Shown piece by piece: positions 27,421 through 41,530 of a DNA stretch of 64,000 nt (position 1 is the stretch's first letter; each line of letters opens with the position of its first letter). The position numbers and the translations under genes were made by a program. The notes under the pieces are model-generated. The model ran no database searches. It worked only from the letters and a program-made list of their open reading frames with translations, and was not told where the DNA came from. This DNA is from Sebastes aleutianus. Lineage: Eukaryota > Chordata > Actinopteri > Perciformes > Sebastidae. The stretch covers positions 35,734,820 to 35,798,819 of the forward strand of contig CAKAKS010000072.1 of NCBI GenBank assembly GCA_916700875.1, in the 5' to 3' direction.

Positions 27421-28770
27421 CTAGGGATGTAAGAATACATCGATCTGGATATATATTTTCCAATGATCAGCAATCCAATATCATCGACGCAAAGGGAAAA
27501 TATCGATACATATCATCTTTAAAGTGGCAACCTCAAAGATTTTCATTTAAAGGTCCAGTGTGTAGGATCTGGCGGTATCTAGTGGTCCAACCATCTGAAG
27601 CCTCTTCCCTGTGCCAAGCGTGTTGGAGAGCTATGGTGGCCGACATAAAAACGTGAATGTCCCTCTCTAGAGCCATCCAGAGCAGAGCCAGTGCGTAGAG
27701 TGTGTGTGTACGTGGGAAGTGAGTGGTGAAGCAAGAGAGAGAGAGAGTGGCAGCAACGGGAGCGAGTAATGTTATCGACTCCGGCCCAAGCAGGAAACGT
27801 TAATAGAGTTTGGTTTGTCCGGTCTGGGCCCCTGTAGAAACATGGCGGTGCAACATGGTGGACTCCGTGAAGAGGACCCGCTCCCTATGTTGATATAAAC
27901 GGCTCATTCTTAGGTAACGAAAACACAACGATTCTTATTATCAGGTGATTAAACACTAAAGAAAACATACTTATTAATATTATATTCCATTTCTGCCAAT
28001 AGATCCCCTTTAATGTTACACACTGGTCCTTTATGTAAATATCTGTCAAGTCACTATCTATCGCCAAATGAGGTAAAACAATGATGATTGACCCTATGGC
28101 TCACTAATGAAAGTATTGCAATATTTCTATATTTGCAGTATTATGAATTGGGTGTCTGTGGTGACATTCCCGGAAAAAAATGCTGTCGTATACACACACA
28201 AAAAACTGGAACTATACACACAATGCTGAAAACTTGAAGCTCATGCACATTGTTTTTGTACATTGTATATTGTTTTTCTTCCTAATTTTATAATACAGTA
28301 TGTCTGAGGAAAATGTTAATATTCCCAACAGCCTCATCTTTTTCCTCACTTCCAGCACTTGAACGCCAAGCACATTGTGTACACGACTTCCCATGTTGTA
28401 AACACAAGCTCACTAGTTTCATTTGAAGTCACCATGACTCCAGACTGCTAAACTCTGAGCACATTTCCATCGTTTTCACTCAAATAGAAATTCTAAATTA
28501 ACCAGGACTGAAATCTGAAAGATTGCCACTTTAAGATACACCTTTATTTTGAAATTCCCACTTTATATTTATTATTTTTTATTAGAAAGAATAGATGTTT
28601 TTTGTCATTTAAATGTCTGGAAGAGCCCAGTTATAAAATAGTCAAATCATATTATACTTCTTTTTTGTGAGTTGATATAAATGTAACTGATTGTGTTAAA
28701 TGGGAATATGATCTTGTCTCATATCGACCGCAGGCCCCTGAATTGAATCAAATCAAAATTGTATCGTGGC
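27421..28770 (+). mobile_element. CTAGGGATGTAA...ATCG element with nested MITE
   Basis: It starts AGGGATGTAAGAATACATCG and ends around TCAAAATTGTATCGTGGC, a typical fish element with ATCG-rich ends. A TTAA-type MITE (27549-28032) lies inside. Its boundaries are approximate. Confidence 0.5.
27549..28032 (+). mobile_element. TTAA-type MITE, AGGTCCAGTGTGTAG family
   Basis: The ends AAAGGTCCAGTGTGTAGGAT and TTACACACTGGTCCTTT are inverted repeats. The interior (CATGGCGGTGCAACATG, GAGGACCCGCTCCCTATG) matches 14911-15400 in reverse. Confidence 0.85.
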
Positions 28771-29757
28771 AAACTGAGCATTTCAGACAGAGAGTGAGAA
28801 GCGGCGAGGGGAGCAGCAGCAGGCCGACGACCCGCTGTACGGAGCCGGGAATGAAGACTGGCGTTAATAAGCAGAGACAGACGCTGTTAGCTAGTTAGCT
28901 AGCATATAGTCGATCTATGCACTCTGACCCCATGACGATGCATTTTGAATGACAGCCCCCTCATTTGCATAATAAGACAGAAATGCATAAAGACATGTAG
29001 AAAGAAATGTATAAAGAAAAGAATATGTTTGGGGAAATAAATAAGGTGTGGAATGCAAAGGGAAAATCTTGCATAAATAAATACATCAATTTAAAAATAA
29101 ACATAAAATGAATAAATAAATAAATATTAAATGCAAAAATTAATTAATTAATTTAAAATAATAATAAAAATAAATACAGTAAAAGGGAAAATAGCAGAAG
29201 AGCAAATAAATGAGCAAATTAATACAAAGGTAAAAAAAAAAAAGCCAATTAAAACAGAAATATCAATTTATGTCACATTTTATCAATTAGTTAATGGCTA
29301 CATTTATTTTTAATATTATTTTTGCTACATTTAATGACATATTTATTTATTTATTGAGTCATTTATTTTTGATTTTGGCCTCCATAGGGACTCAGAATCC
29401 AGTGTCAAAGTCCACCACGGACACCCTCCACCCGACCGCCTACATACTTCGGGGTGGTAGATGCTGTATATGTTGTGCCTTCATGCACTCAGAGGTAGGT
29501 AGCGATTGATTTTAGGTAGAGATTACATTTGTCTCCACAACCTTAATTTCTAGGAGACAGGGTTAAGCACACATATTGTGCACATTTTTCCAGAAATGTT
29601 TATATCCTTCCAGCCGTCTGTGTCTCTCCTCTCAGCATTTCATGTAGTTCATGTTGACCTCTCACAGGCCGCATGAAGCCAGAAAGCCCTGTCTGATAGG
29701 ATTACAGCAGTAAGCGCTTGTATTTGTATGTAGCTGTCTCTGGCTGCCTTTCTGCCT

Positions 29758-29795
<38 letters not shown>

Positions 29796-30929
29796 TTATG
29801 TGTGTGTGTGTGTTTCTAACTGAGCAGTGAACATGTTTGAGTAATATAAAGCTACTTGAACGTGCTGTCAGATGGAGAGATGAAAATGAAAGAGGAGGAG
29901 AAATGATTGTGTACCACTCGCAGCACTCCACATGAAGAGCTCCCAGACCGTTTTATGTCAAGCACCCCAAATAGTTCTGTATTTGATCACGGACCCCCTT
30001 TTCACAAGTTTGTGTCCTTACCCCACATTCATAATGTCAGCAGCCTGGTTGATGGGTTGCTCTGTTCTGACCAGCCGGCGTGAGAGGCTCTGATTTTAAC
30101 AGCGTAGTGGTCGAGTGTTTTTACAGCAGTAGTACAGCCTGATACGGTCTTCTTTAGCAAACTGTAATCAAACTGTGAGCCAAAACTGCATTCATGCATC
30201 TTGTTTTTTTTCCAAATAAGAGAAATAAATGTATGATTTTGAATGAGCAGAGCTATTGTGTCATAACATTAAATCACAGAAACAAAGAAAGCGTGAAAAT
30301 GTGATTGGCTGAGTGAATACAAAATGTTCAGCCAACTTGTCTGCGAACTTTTCTCAGCCGACGAGCTTGTTAACCCTCCGACCTTCCTCGCATCGCTCGC
30401 TCAGCTCAATCGGAAATTAATGGACTTGTAGTGACTTGTTGATTGTGTTGTTTGCACTGTTAACAGGAGTTTGGGAGCCGAATCGGAGAAGGCTTTTGTT
30501 GTTGACTTGACGCAGGATTAAATAATCATGACAGAAGGAAGGAGAAGAAATAAAGAGGCTTCCTAAAGCATTCTTTATTTTAAAGGGGGGCTTCCTGTCA
30601 ACCCTGTAGCCAATAAACTGAAATCTGAACTGTAATGACCACACTCACAGTGGATAAACCAGTGCTGATGGGAGTAAGCAACATCTTTAGTGTTCAGTCT
30701 GCTATTGAAACTCCTCAGGCAGTTCAGGAGCAGTGTTTCTGTTGGGGAGAGGAACTCCCTTTGCAGACCTTTTACAAGCGCAAAAACTATATAACACACT
30801 GAAGGAAAGGGGAAAAGGCCAGAAGCATAATAGGTCCTCTTTAAGTTGAACTGATTCTGATGCAGTCTGTAGTTTTAATACGTACATGAAACAAAGCGGC
30901 GTTTGGCGACCATTTCCACACGGCTCTCG
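28770..30929. other. gene-free stretch with A+T-rich AAATA block and CT/GT microsatellite
   Basis: 28970-29370 is built of AAATAAATAA-type repeats with TTATTTATTT on the far side. 29759-29814 is (CT)n then (GT)n. No gene is supported. Confidence 0.45.
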
Positions 30930-31145
30930 TTCACCACTTAGCTTCACTTTACTCGTTGGCTTGCTTTCCTCACGTCCGTTTCTTTTCTCTTGCACTGATT
31001 CGTTAAAGCTGAACCGCCAATCAGAGTGATTTCTCTCACCGACGGGCTCACCGAAAAGCCTCGGACACGGGCAGACTAGAGCCAACGGTGCGGGACATAC
31101 TGCAAAAACTAGGCCGACGGACGCTCTCCAACGGCCCCAAACTGT
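30930..31145 (+). mobile_element. interspersed repeat, copy 2 (ACTCGTTGGCTTGCTTTCCT)
   Basis: It matches 2671-2912, including ACTCGTTGGCTTGCTTTCCT, GAGTGATTTCTCTCACCGAC and AAAACTAGGCCGACGGACGC. Confidence 0.75.
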
Positions 31146-31794
31146 CCGATAGCTGTGACAAAGCCTCGGTATTTGACGCCCACAATGAGCTTGGTAAACT
31201 GGCTTAACTCACCAGAGAATTTGCACTTAAAAAACAATAACATTTGGCTTAAAAAAACAACAACTGATGATTTCCCAAAAGCACAACCTTGTGCCTTCAT
31301 AACCACCAATCAATTTACACTGGTGTAGTTACACAACACACTTAAAACGCACTGCACCCAGTGTAGAAAAATATTTTCAGATGAAATTAGTGGGTTTTTT
31401 TGTACCTCACATAATCTAAGAGGTTGTAAACCTTACATTTTCTGGTATGTTCCAGTTAATGACAACGAAACAGCATCTGTGTTTTACTTCCTTCCATTGA
31501 TGTAATATTAGTCACACTTTAGGGGGAGTTGGCTAACTGCAGTGAAAAGGATCATAGTGGGTTTCTGGCGGAGAGTACACTACTCTAATTGCCTTAAACC
31601 TGTTTCTCCCTTCAACCAGTCAATACGCCTGCAGTGTGTGTGTGTGTGTGTGTTCCACTGGTCAATAAAGCGTGTGCTAAGAGGCAATTGGTTGTTTTTC
31701 CTCAACTTGACACGTTAAATGCAGTCACACTTTAAGGTAAACACACACAGGCATGCTCACAAATACACACACGACAAATGCACGCACACACACG

Positions 31795-31829
<35 letters not shown>

Positions 31830-32321
31830 GCTACGAGGCTATTGGGTAAACGGTATTGATTGTGTCCTGTTTTCAACTTATTTTCCCTATAACCCCTCAG
31901 AGCTCAATCACACTCAGTGACGAGCGTGTAGAGTCTCTTAAATCACACCCACATGCAAACACAAGCATGTATTCATAAGAGCCAACACAAAGCGCTGTTG
32001 TGAATGCTATTTGTCGACCCCAAATGAAAAATAGATGATGGAAAATTTCCACCGATGACTTGAATTATTCACTTTTGAAGCCACTCTTACTGAGGCGACG
32101 TGCTGTCTTTGCTTCCAGTCGATCCGTGTTGGTTTAATTTACAGTGATGTTTGTATCAGCTGAACGGTACGACAGGTTCAGTGTTTTTATTTGAACCTGG
32201 CAAGTAAATCAAAAAGTTTTTTTAATTTAAAGGCAACTTCAGTATTTTTACTACCTCTTCCTGTATTTTTGTAGTTTGGGCTATTAGTAAGTAAGTAAGT
32301 CATTTTTGATCAATTGAGGTA
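31146..32321. other. gene-free stretch with CA/GC microsatellite
   Basis: 31771-31829 is a CA repeat with CG interruptions, and 31635-31652 a GT run. Sequence at 31500-31730 and 32030-32160 is complex but unassigned. Confidence 0.4.
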
Positions 32322-32435
32322 AATATTGTGGTAATTTGGCAGTAATTCCAAAGAAATTTTAAATAGGTTACTTGCTAATCATCACCTAATTACCATGACA
32401 TTTGTGGACCTGTAAAATGAAGTGTTACCAAACCA
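32322..32435 (-). mobile_element. single arm of the long-TIR GGTAACACTTCATTTTACAG element
   Basis: TAATTTGGCAGTAATTCCAA through CTGTAAAATGAAGTGTTACC is the reverse complement of the arm at 22915-23020. Confidence 0.75.
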
Positions 32436-32964
32436 AGAAATACTCCCTTATGAAAACTGTGCAAAGTAACGGGGACATCGTTTCTGATGCTCTGAGCATG
32501 ACAAACACCTCCACTGTATTGGGTCAGAAATTTGAGGAAATATGTAAGAATTGGCATGAAAATCCAACCTGTTGAGTAATGATAGTTTACAAGTAAATAT
32601 GACAGAGTTACACAATTACTCCTCACTGCCAGTCAGGCAGAGGGGATCTCTGTAGTGTGAGCTTTGACACCCTCGTAGCGTCCAAGAATAAATAATTAGT
32701 GGAGTTGGCAGCAGAGAAGACGGGGCACAGAGATATCATTATTTACGCCAGATTATAGACACACACACATTGACTCACACATGCACATAAGTACATACTC
32801 ACACAGACGTGTTTGCAGATGTGGTTGATGATCAGCTTTTGATTTGGCAGCTGCCTTCAGATGCATCAGAGTCCACTTCACACGCTGTCGATGTTCACTG
32901 GTTTGCTCTTGAAGTTTTTCCTCCATTTTTAGCCACATTGGCACCAGGAATGGTAACGTCCGTC

Positions 32965-33525
32965 TGTCTGTCGGCCCAGACTAAACTATCTCAACAATTA
33001 TTGGATGGATTGATGTGAAATTTAGTACATTCGAGGTTCCCAGAGGATGAATCCTACTGACTTTGTTGATCCTCTGACTTTTCCTCTAGCGCCGCCATGA
33101 TGTCGATTTTTAGTGAAATACCTCAACAACTATTGAATAGACTGTGATGAAATGTGGGTCAGACATTCATGTCCCCCTCAGGATGAATTGTAATAACTTT
33201 GCTGAACCTCTTACTTTTCATCTATCGCCATCATCAGGTCGAAACTTAAATTTGTCCAATACTTTTGTTTATCACTAAATAGACAAAACTAACAACACCC
33301 TCATCAGCCTCAGCTGTACTTAGTGTTTAGTGCTAATTAGCAGACATTAGCATGCTAACAAGCTAAACTAAGATGATGAACATGGTAAACATTATACCTG
33401 CTAAACATCACCACGTCATTGTGATTGTGATAATGTTAGCATCCTGATGTTAGCATTTTAGCACAAAGCACTGCTGTGTTGAAGTAGCCAATAGCCTAAC
33501 AGAGCTGCTAGCGTGACTGTAGACT
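32965..33525 (+). mobile_element. interspersed repeat, GGATGGATTG...GCATGCTAACA family
   Basis: It shares CAATTATTGGATGGATTG-like, CCTCAGGATGAATTGTAATA, TTTAGTGCTAATTAGCA and TAGCATGCTAACA wording with 12490-13530 (and a piece at 19660-19745). This is a common fish repeat; the class is unknown. Confidence 0.7.
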
Positions 33526-33921
33526 CTAAAGGCCATTACACACCTGCGGCGTGATGAATATACGACACGAAAATGCAAAATATTCGCCTGAAAATATTAT
33601 GTCTTTTGTTGTGAAAGAGAAGAATGAAAGTAACTCTGGTCTGCGCTGCCTTTTTCGAGGTTGAAAGGAGTCATAAAGTTTGCCGTGTTGGTTCGGACTA
33701 CGGAGCCTCCGTGTTGTTGTTTCATAAATATTTGCGCAACTCAACCTGTTCCGCACAACGTGATCGGTTGATGCCTTTATTTGCGGTGTGAAGCTCAGAA
33801 AATCGGCCTTGTTCCCGAAAAAAAGTATGACGCTTTATTGTTGCGTAATATTCACATTCTGTGTGAAAGTATTCACGAAAGAAACAGTTCGAAAAAATAT
33901 ATCGACATGAATTAATCACAC

Positions 33922-34408
33922 GAAAACAGTGGGTAGAATTGGAGCAAATATGATTAAAAAAAGTTATTTTGTATCCTGACAGTAGTGCATGAGACAGATA
34001 ATCTGAAAAAAATCCTGTGCATGTGTGTCCTCCGGTGTCAAATCAATATCAAATATGAATCAACATTCTGTCACTATAATGCCTATTCAGAAACATATTG
34101 TATTGTACTGTTTAGCTGTAAAATGAGAAAGTTTGTGACCCGGCAGCCATGTTGAGAACAGTTGAAGAAATACCAAGCACCGCCCACCAGCCGGAGCACA
34201 GCCAATAGAAACGCTCTCTCTATGAAATGACCGGTGATTGGCCAAAGTCTCCCATCACGGTCTAGACTTTCTAAAGCCTGAAAACAGAGCCATGAGGAGA
34301 TGCAGAAGTCTAATTTTCTCTCAGAACACTTGAATAACAATATGCTGAAAGGTTGTTATGGAATATTTGCCCAATGATGCCAAAAATATTCTGCCTACTG
34401 CAGGTTTA
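33922..34408 (+). mobile_element. CAGTGGGTAGA-family MITE
   Basis: It starts CAGTGGGTAGAATTGGAGCA and ends CTGCCTACTGCAGG-TTTAA. Internal ACCGCCCACCAGCCGGAG is shared with 5098-5115, and the left arm matches 4745-4880 and the inverted arm at 6648-6732. Confidence 0.7.
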
Positions 34409-35637
34409 AATCTGTATGAAAGCATACAGATTAGCATGAGATTAGCCCCGAGTTGTGAACACATTTTGCCTTTAGTACAGCTCTTTCATTTTAAAATGGA
34501 TATATTGTACACATTTTTATAGTATTTTTTCATATTGTTATTGCTTTTTTTCTATCCTATATTTATTTTTCCTGACTTTTGTAGTATTTGCTTTTATTTT
34601 TATTTTCTCTTGCAAGGTTTATTGTTATGCACCAAAACACAAAGGCAATTTCCTTGTAAGTCTGGAAATCACTTTATTTATAGTACTATAGTGGGTTTGG
34701 ATTTACCCAGATGTTTGAGGGTTAGCAGAGACTGGTTGTCAATCATATCATAGATGCTGTAGGACGTCTGCAGCTCAGACTGTTATTGTTTAAAAGGTAA
34801 AACTCCTCTGTGGCCGTAATCATATTTAAAAAATGTCATTATTCGTCTTTTATATTTATCTGCACGTTCCCAGGAAAATGACAGAATGCACACACACGCA
34901 GCTCCTCAGTTCCTTTCACTTTGGTTAAAACAATGTTTAGTTTTTCAAAGGTTACGAGGTGTGTCTGCAAATCTGACAAAAGAAAACTGTCATTTTAATC
35001 ATTGCTAAAGAAATAAAATCCTCAAGAGCACCATCACACTGAGTGCACACACTTGCTTTTATTAGTCACTTGACAAGTACATGATATGATGTTCAGCACC
35101 AGTTTAATGACCAGCAGTGTGTGTATGTGAAATAGTTTAATAATCCTCTAGTCTCTTTGTTTCTTTCACTTTCCCTTCTTTCCTCTCCTTCTTTCTCTCA
35201 CATTTTCAGATCTTCTTTTTCTACGCACCACCTCTCTGTGCCACTCTGTTCTCCTCTTCACCTCCCCTCCACCTCCGACTGCCCCACCCACACCCCTCTA
35301 ACTCATTTCAAGCGGACATCCAGACGTTTGTAGACTCACATCTGGAAACAGCATTTAGCTCCGGTTGAGTCTCAGGAAGTTTTCACACTTCACGACTCAT
35401 TAACCTGCAGACCTGCGAGAGAGAGGGCAGCGGGGGAAGCGAGTGGTGGAGGAGGAAGAGGAGGAGGGAGGACAGATAGGGGGATGATGGGTTGGAGACA
35501 GGAAGGAAAGAGACATGATGGAGGAGGGCTTGAAGGAGAGTTTGAAACCACGGAAAATGGAGCACTCGAGCTCAGCTAAAGTGAAAGTTGAATTTGCACA
35601 TTGAGACACCAAACAGTAAGACCAGACCAGTAAAAAT
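34409..35637. other. gene-free stretch
   Basis: T-rich sequence (34490-34620) is followed by a pyrimidine-rich then purine-rich strip (35160-35560). Short frames here are artefacts of biased composition. Confidence 0.45.
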
Positions 35638-36302
35638 TAGGGCTGTCAATCAATTAAAATTTCTAATCACGATTAATTGCAAATTAATCACACATCTTTT
35701 ATCTGTTCATAATTAACTTTAAAGGGAGATTTGTCAAGTATTTAATACTCTTATCAACATGGGAGTGAGCAAATACTGTATGCTTCCTTTATGCAAATGG
35801 ACGTATATATTTATTATTGGAAATCAATTAACAACACAAAACAATGACAAATATTGTCCAGAAACCCTCACAGGTACTGCATTTAGCAAAAAAAATATGC
35901 TCATATCATAACATGGCAAACTGAAGCCCAACAGGCAACAACAGCTGTCAGTGTGTCAGTGTGCTGACTTGACTATGACTTGCCCCAAACTGCATGTGAT
36001 TATCATAAAGTGGGCATGTCTGTAAAGGGGAGACTCGTGGGTACCCATAAAACCCATTTTCATTCACATATCTTAAGGTCAGAGGTCAAGGGAACCATTT
36101 GAAAATGGCTATGCCCGTTTTTCTTCACCAAAATGTAACGCAAATTTGGAGCGTGATTTAGCCTCCTTCCCGACATGGTGGGTGTCAATGGGTTCCTTCA
36201 GTTTTCTAGTTTCATATTATGTTAGTATCTTCACTCTAGCTTTAAAACTGAGCCCGTTTATTGCGTTAATGCGTTATTATTGCGTTAACTTTGACAGCCC
36301 TA
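35638..36302 (+). mobile_element. TAGGGCTGTCAA-TIR DNA element, full length
   Basis: Both TIRs are intact (TAGGGCTGTCAA and TTGACAGCCCTA). Flanking 8-mers GTAAAAAT and GTAAAACT agree at seven of eight bases. Length is 665 bp with no ORF of transposase size. Confidence 0.9.
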
Positions 36303-36498
36303 GTAAAACTATCTTTTAATTGGTTGGTGGCGGTTTAAAACACTGGCAGTTTTAATAAGAATAACGAAAGGTCTTTGAGTTAGAGGAGTTAACGTCAAAG
36401 AACAAATATGAAAGACAAACAGGAGGAGGTGCCAACAAGTCCAGAAAAACAGATCGGACTGAGGACAAGAACGAGGGGTGATGAATTAGGGACTGGAT

Positions 36499-36534
<36 letters not shown>

Positions 36535-36698
36535 GTCCAGGGTGTCTGTGTCCAGCCCTCTGTGAGTAATGTGTCTGAAAGAGGAGCTTTCCTAATGAAA
36601 CACTTTTCCCGGAGTGATAATTACACCAGTAGAAAGCAAGGACACCTCCAGTGAATGTGTGAAACTTAGCTTACTAAAACACAAAGTTCCTCCCGGGC

Positions 36699-36730
<32 letters not shown>

Positions 36731-38599
36731 CACGCTTTCATGGTGTGTGTACGGGAGGCTGACATTAAAAGCTTAATAATCAGCCCAATAAGTTGGAGCA
36801 GACCTTCTCCCAGATGTATTTGTATTTTTCTTTTGCAGGGATACACGAGCTGACATTTACATGAGCTGATTTAATGCATTCACTTTCTATACTGTATGTG
36901 AAGGCTGCTTTCTGTCGCAGAGGGTCAAAAAATGAAATTATATTAACTTTTTTCCCCTTCTCCCTTTGGTTTGTCATTCCCTTTTTCCTTCTCTGATTTC
37001 AATCTCTTTGGCACAGCTGACTGACAGCCTCTGCTTTCTCTACATGTCACAGTGGTTGAAATCTCACTGAGGGGCTCGATGCAGATAAGCAGTGAAGATG
37101 TGGATAAGCAGTGGCAGAGCCGGGGCTTAGATAGGGAGAAGAGAGGAAAAGGAAAGATGGTAAATGTTCGATATGTATTGGAGATGCACAAACACACAAA
37201 AGATACCTGTGTCTTTAATGGGATTCGCAGGAAATCTTGTATCACACTTCGACAGCCAAAGAATTTAGTTAAACAAATCAGACCTAGACCAGCAGAACAA
37301 TTCAATTATTCTGCGTGGCTTTAATAAATGTTTGATATGCATTACATGGGAACTTTCTAATTCAAATTTTACGATTTAACAGTCGGGGCTTTTCCCATTA
37401 ATTCTCGACACACAAAGTTACAGTTTGCACTGTGGGCATTTATTAAATAAATATGAAAAAAGTCTAACAAAATTATAGTAGGAGCAGGATAGGGTGGAGA
37501 TTAGCGCACATGAGTAAAACAAAAGTTTCAGCTACCGGTGCGTTTATAATACAAACTCCTGGCATGTGTGCGCTGGGATCTGGCAGATGAAGTATTTAAT
37601 TCTTTGGTTTAATAGATTTTTCCGCCTTTTTGGAAATATGGAAATGCCCTTGCTCCTGTAGCACGTGCAGACTTTTCCACATGGTGTAAGCAAATCTCTC
37701 TGTTTGTCCTGCTCTCTCTGTTGATGAGATTTTGAGTCTTCTGTAATTTCTATAGACGTCCATAATGTTTTCCAACTGGCAGATTTACAAACAGTAGCAT
37801 CTGGAGACTCTACTTAAGGGTGGCTTTAGCTGCCTGTTCAGAACTCTTTTAAAATTCAAGGATTACCACCCTCTGGGATTTGGTACATGACTATCCATAC
37901 CTTGTGCCTTGCTGGTTCCACACCTTACTGACAGAAATAATACTTCTTTTTGCGTTTCATGCAAAAAGATAAAATTCAACAAAGTATTTTAACACATTTT
38001 CATCCACTGTACTCCCATTTCACACGGAAAATACATGAGACATTCAGCTAAAGAGCAAATTTATGATGCCATTTAAAATATAAATCAAATCAAACCTTCA
38101 AATTTATCATTTTCATGTTCACATCAACGGTATATGTCCTTTTTGGGTGCATTCACTCTCACAGACTATGAACACTCTTGCTGTTATCATTGCCCCTCCA
38201 TGTTTCAGTAAGGATTTAATATCTTAGCACTTACCATTGCAGACAGTTTGAATGAGGAGCTCCAAAATAGCTGTTTTCATTAGAGAAGGGCCTGGGACTG
38301 ATGTTATTGTGTATGGGTAATGTACTGAGACAGCTGTCCCTTAAAATGTGTAGTTTTCTAAGATTAGAATATTCTTGTAGAAAAATCAGTTTCAAATATT
38401 TTCTTCATGGTTTTTTTTAGAGGTTATGTTTTTGTCGTTTTTGCCTTTATTTGAAAGTGACAGTAGACATACAGGCAGGAAACAATCAACCGTTGTGATT
38501 ATGTGGCACACATCTTAACCACCGGCCCATTCACACGAAAAGGTGTATGAATGCCACGATAATGCGCAAGACATTTAGAGTACTATAAGAACGCCATTC
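36303..38599. other. gene-free stretch with two GT microsatellites and possible regulatory islands
   Basis: GT repeats lie at 36503-36532 and 36703-36730. Complex sequence at 36545-36680 (GAGTGATAATTACACCAG) and 36760-36930 (AAAAGCTTAATAATCAGCC, GAGCTGATTTAATGCATTC) could be regulatory. The rest shows nothing recognised. Confidence 0.35.
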
Positions 38600-39975
38600 T
38601 TGATTGTCATTTATGCCATGTAGTCTGTACTGACTGCAATGTGAACGCATCCGTGTATAAATGCTACAGTAAGAGTTAGTGATGTAATATAAAAAGCAAG
38701 AAAGACCGCTTATGGCGGGCAGGTGGGGAAGTGGATGGGTCCAACAAATACAGGACTTGTAAGCATGAGTTTTGTTTTGTTTTGAGTTACGTTAGTGCTG
38801 TTTGTCATGTTACGAATGTCACGTGTTTTTTAGTGACGTTTGTGACGTGTTTGCCGTTGTTGTGTTACGTTGTTTCTGTACGTATTTTACTTAGTTTACG
38901 TACTTATTTTAAGCCCAACAATGACAATTTTCTTTAACATAACTAAGTGGTTTGTTGCCTGAACCTAACTGTGGACGTAAAGGCTCAAATGCGTACTTCC
39001 CGTGAGACCGGGTTGTAACCACTCACCAGACACCCTGTATTGGTTTTGTTTTCATTGAACACAGACAGAATGTTATTTGGATTTATAAGGTCCTTTTTTA
39101 TCTAGCTGACAGGACAAAAGTTTCTGAGAAATTCCAACGTATCCTCACACAACGGGTCCTGCGTTTTCCTACAAATGTCCAGCAGCATGAGTGATCAGTT
39201 CACCTGTGCAAGCAACCTGCAGTGTTTAGGCAACAAAACAAATTGGTTAGGTTTAGGAAAATATAGTGGATATTGCGGAAGTGGCGTTACTTCAGTACAG
39301 AAGGCACGTGACAAATAAGTCAATGTTGACTTCTGGTTTCACATGGGACACGGACAGCGGTCTCCTGGGCAAAAGTCTTGCTTTTACCCGGTTAGGTTTA
39401 GGAAAAGATCGTGGTTTGGGTTAAAATAACTACGGAGGTGGCGTTACTTAAGTACAGAAGGTACGTTACAAATAAATCAACGTTGACTTCTGGTTTCACA
39501 CAGGACACGAACAGCGGTCTCCTGGGTGAAAGTCCAGTGTTTCTAGACCCGCCCATCCACGCCGATCTCCTCCCTACACGGACGTGGTTGCTCTTTATAA
39601 ACCCGATGTCATGGGAAGGCGTCTAAATAGCACAACATTTCCATTTGTCATAGTAACGCATTTTAAGCTTTTCATGTGTCAATTAACACCACATTGTTAC
39701 TGTGAAACAGTTGCGGTTATGTTTAGGCAACAAAACCACTTAGTTAGGTTTAGGAAAAACATCATGGTTGTACTTAAAATAAGTACGTAAACTTAGTAAA
39801 ATACATACGTAAACAACGTAACATAAGTACGAATAACACGTCATAAACGTCACTAACATAACTTCAAAATAACTCAACAACACTTTTGGCTCTCCTGGTT
39901 GAAAGTCCTGTGTTTGTTGGACATGTTGTTCTTTTGAGTCCGCGAGCAGGACGAATGAAAGCCCACTTAACATCT
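38600..39975. mobile_element. several copies of the TAGGTTTAGG / GGGTCCAACAAA repeat family
   Basis: Repeated wording, some of it in both orientations: GTTAGGTTTAGGAAAA (39246, 39391, 39742), ATGGGTCCAACAAATACAGG (38735), ACGTCATAAACGTCACTAAC, GACACGAACAGCGGTCTCCT. Related pieces are at 5225-5500, 11386-11720, 18830-19060, 23575-23760 and 25545-25715. The copies appear nested and broken; the class is uncertain. Confidence 0.65.
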
Positions 39976-41198
39976 CACCATTGGTTGCATGATGATGCTT
40001 TCAGCTGAAATGAGCCCATCACTGTTGTGTAGTGTAGGTTAGACCGCAGCAGCCACTACATGAAAAGAGACACTTCAAGTCTCCTGAATGAATCGGACAG
40101 GAACAAACCATCTCAAAGCTTTTGTTAACGTGTTATTTAACAAACGTGTGAGGAGCAAGTTTTGTCATTTCTTCTATGTTTAATAGTGAACTGGAAAACA
40201 GCAGTACCTTGGAGCACATTAGAGATAGATACTTCTCCCATTGTATTTGTATTTAATCATGAACTATGAGTTATTATTCACCTCAAATAATCTATTCCAC
40301 AATAAATATAAAATATAGCATGTGAAATATTAAAAATGACCAACATCCATATCAAATGAAATTTTTACGCCACACAAATCACTCCTGCAGAGTTGCCACA
40401 ACTGTGATGTAAATGCAAATATTGGTGGGATTAATATATTTATTATGTTATTCTCTACACATACATATAAACACAAATATCCCTATCATTGTGTGATATG
40501 TGGGTACATTTGTGCTTACAAACATGTGACAAATACTGAACAATCTTGACATGCACATTAACATCTTGTTGGCATCAAGTCTCATACTGCACTTATTATA
40601 CTGTAACCTTGGTTAATATTACTTGTGCACACAGTGTGTTGCATATATTTTATTGCTCCCAATCAATCATAACATAATCTCTAAAATAAGATATTTGACT
40701 CCAGTGCTTACATTAAGAGCATCTCCTCTTTATCTCCTTTTATATCATTATATCACTTTTTTTTTTTTTTAGATTAAATCAGATGTCAAAATCAGCTCTA
40801 TATTAAAAGTTTATACTCAACAACTGCTGAAGACCAACACTGCAGAGAGAAACCAAATCCATATGAAATGATTCATCATAAGATAATGAAAAACATGTAG
40901 AATCTGTGCCCGGACAAGTCATCTCTATACGGGGTTAATAATAATATACCACCCAGCGTAACCCCATTACTGGCATGAAAAGAATCAACACTACCATAAT
41001 CTGCATGGTCAGACAGGCATACCGATACATAACAACTTTAAGTAGATATTTGGGTAGTCCTTAAAGACTTATATACAGTATGTCTTCATAAGTAATCCAA
41101 TGGAGAGCCTTAGTGGCTTCAAAGAAACCAATGAATATGGTGGCAAATAAGGACATATTTGTGCAACGTATCCTCATACAACGGTTCGTATGATATCT
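39976..41198. other. A+T-rich spacer, nothing recognised
   Basis: No supported ORF, RNA gene or repeat except a T run at 40758-40771. Confidence 0.4.
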
Positions 41199-41530
41199 TG
41201 GTAACACTTCATTTTACAGGTCTGCAAAAATCATGGTAATTAGGTGATGATTAGCAAGTAACCTATTTGAAATTTCTTTGAAATTACTGCCAAATTACGC
41301 CAATATTTACTTCAAAATGTATCAAAAATTACTTAATTATAAACATTATTTAATAATTTTTTGCTAAAATAGCATATAATCGTTAAAAAAGGGCCCTTAG
41401 GTTTGAGAAGCAGCTGTGCGATGCTCTTCATCGTAGGTGGAAAACCAAAACTAATAGAAGACACTTCTGATCAGACACAAATCTCACCATTGTGTGACTA
41501 ATTGTCTACACAAATGTAACCTGGTAGGAA
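41199..41530 (+). mobile_element. long-TIR element, GGTAACACTTCATTTTACAG end
   Basis: The left arm (GGTAATTAGGTGATGATTAG, CAAATTACGCCAATATTTAC) matches 22915-23060 and, inverted, 19545-19650 and 32322-32435. The rest is decayed and runs into a second repeat (GACAAAGCGTCAGTATTTGA, 41570-41592). Confidence 0.7.

Noticed and set aside
30702..31085. 127-codon minus-strand frame
   Set aside because: It overlaps the interspersed repeat shared with 2571-2960, whose other copy gives a similar antisense frame.
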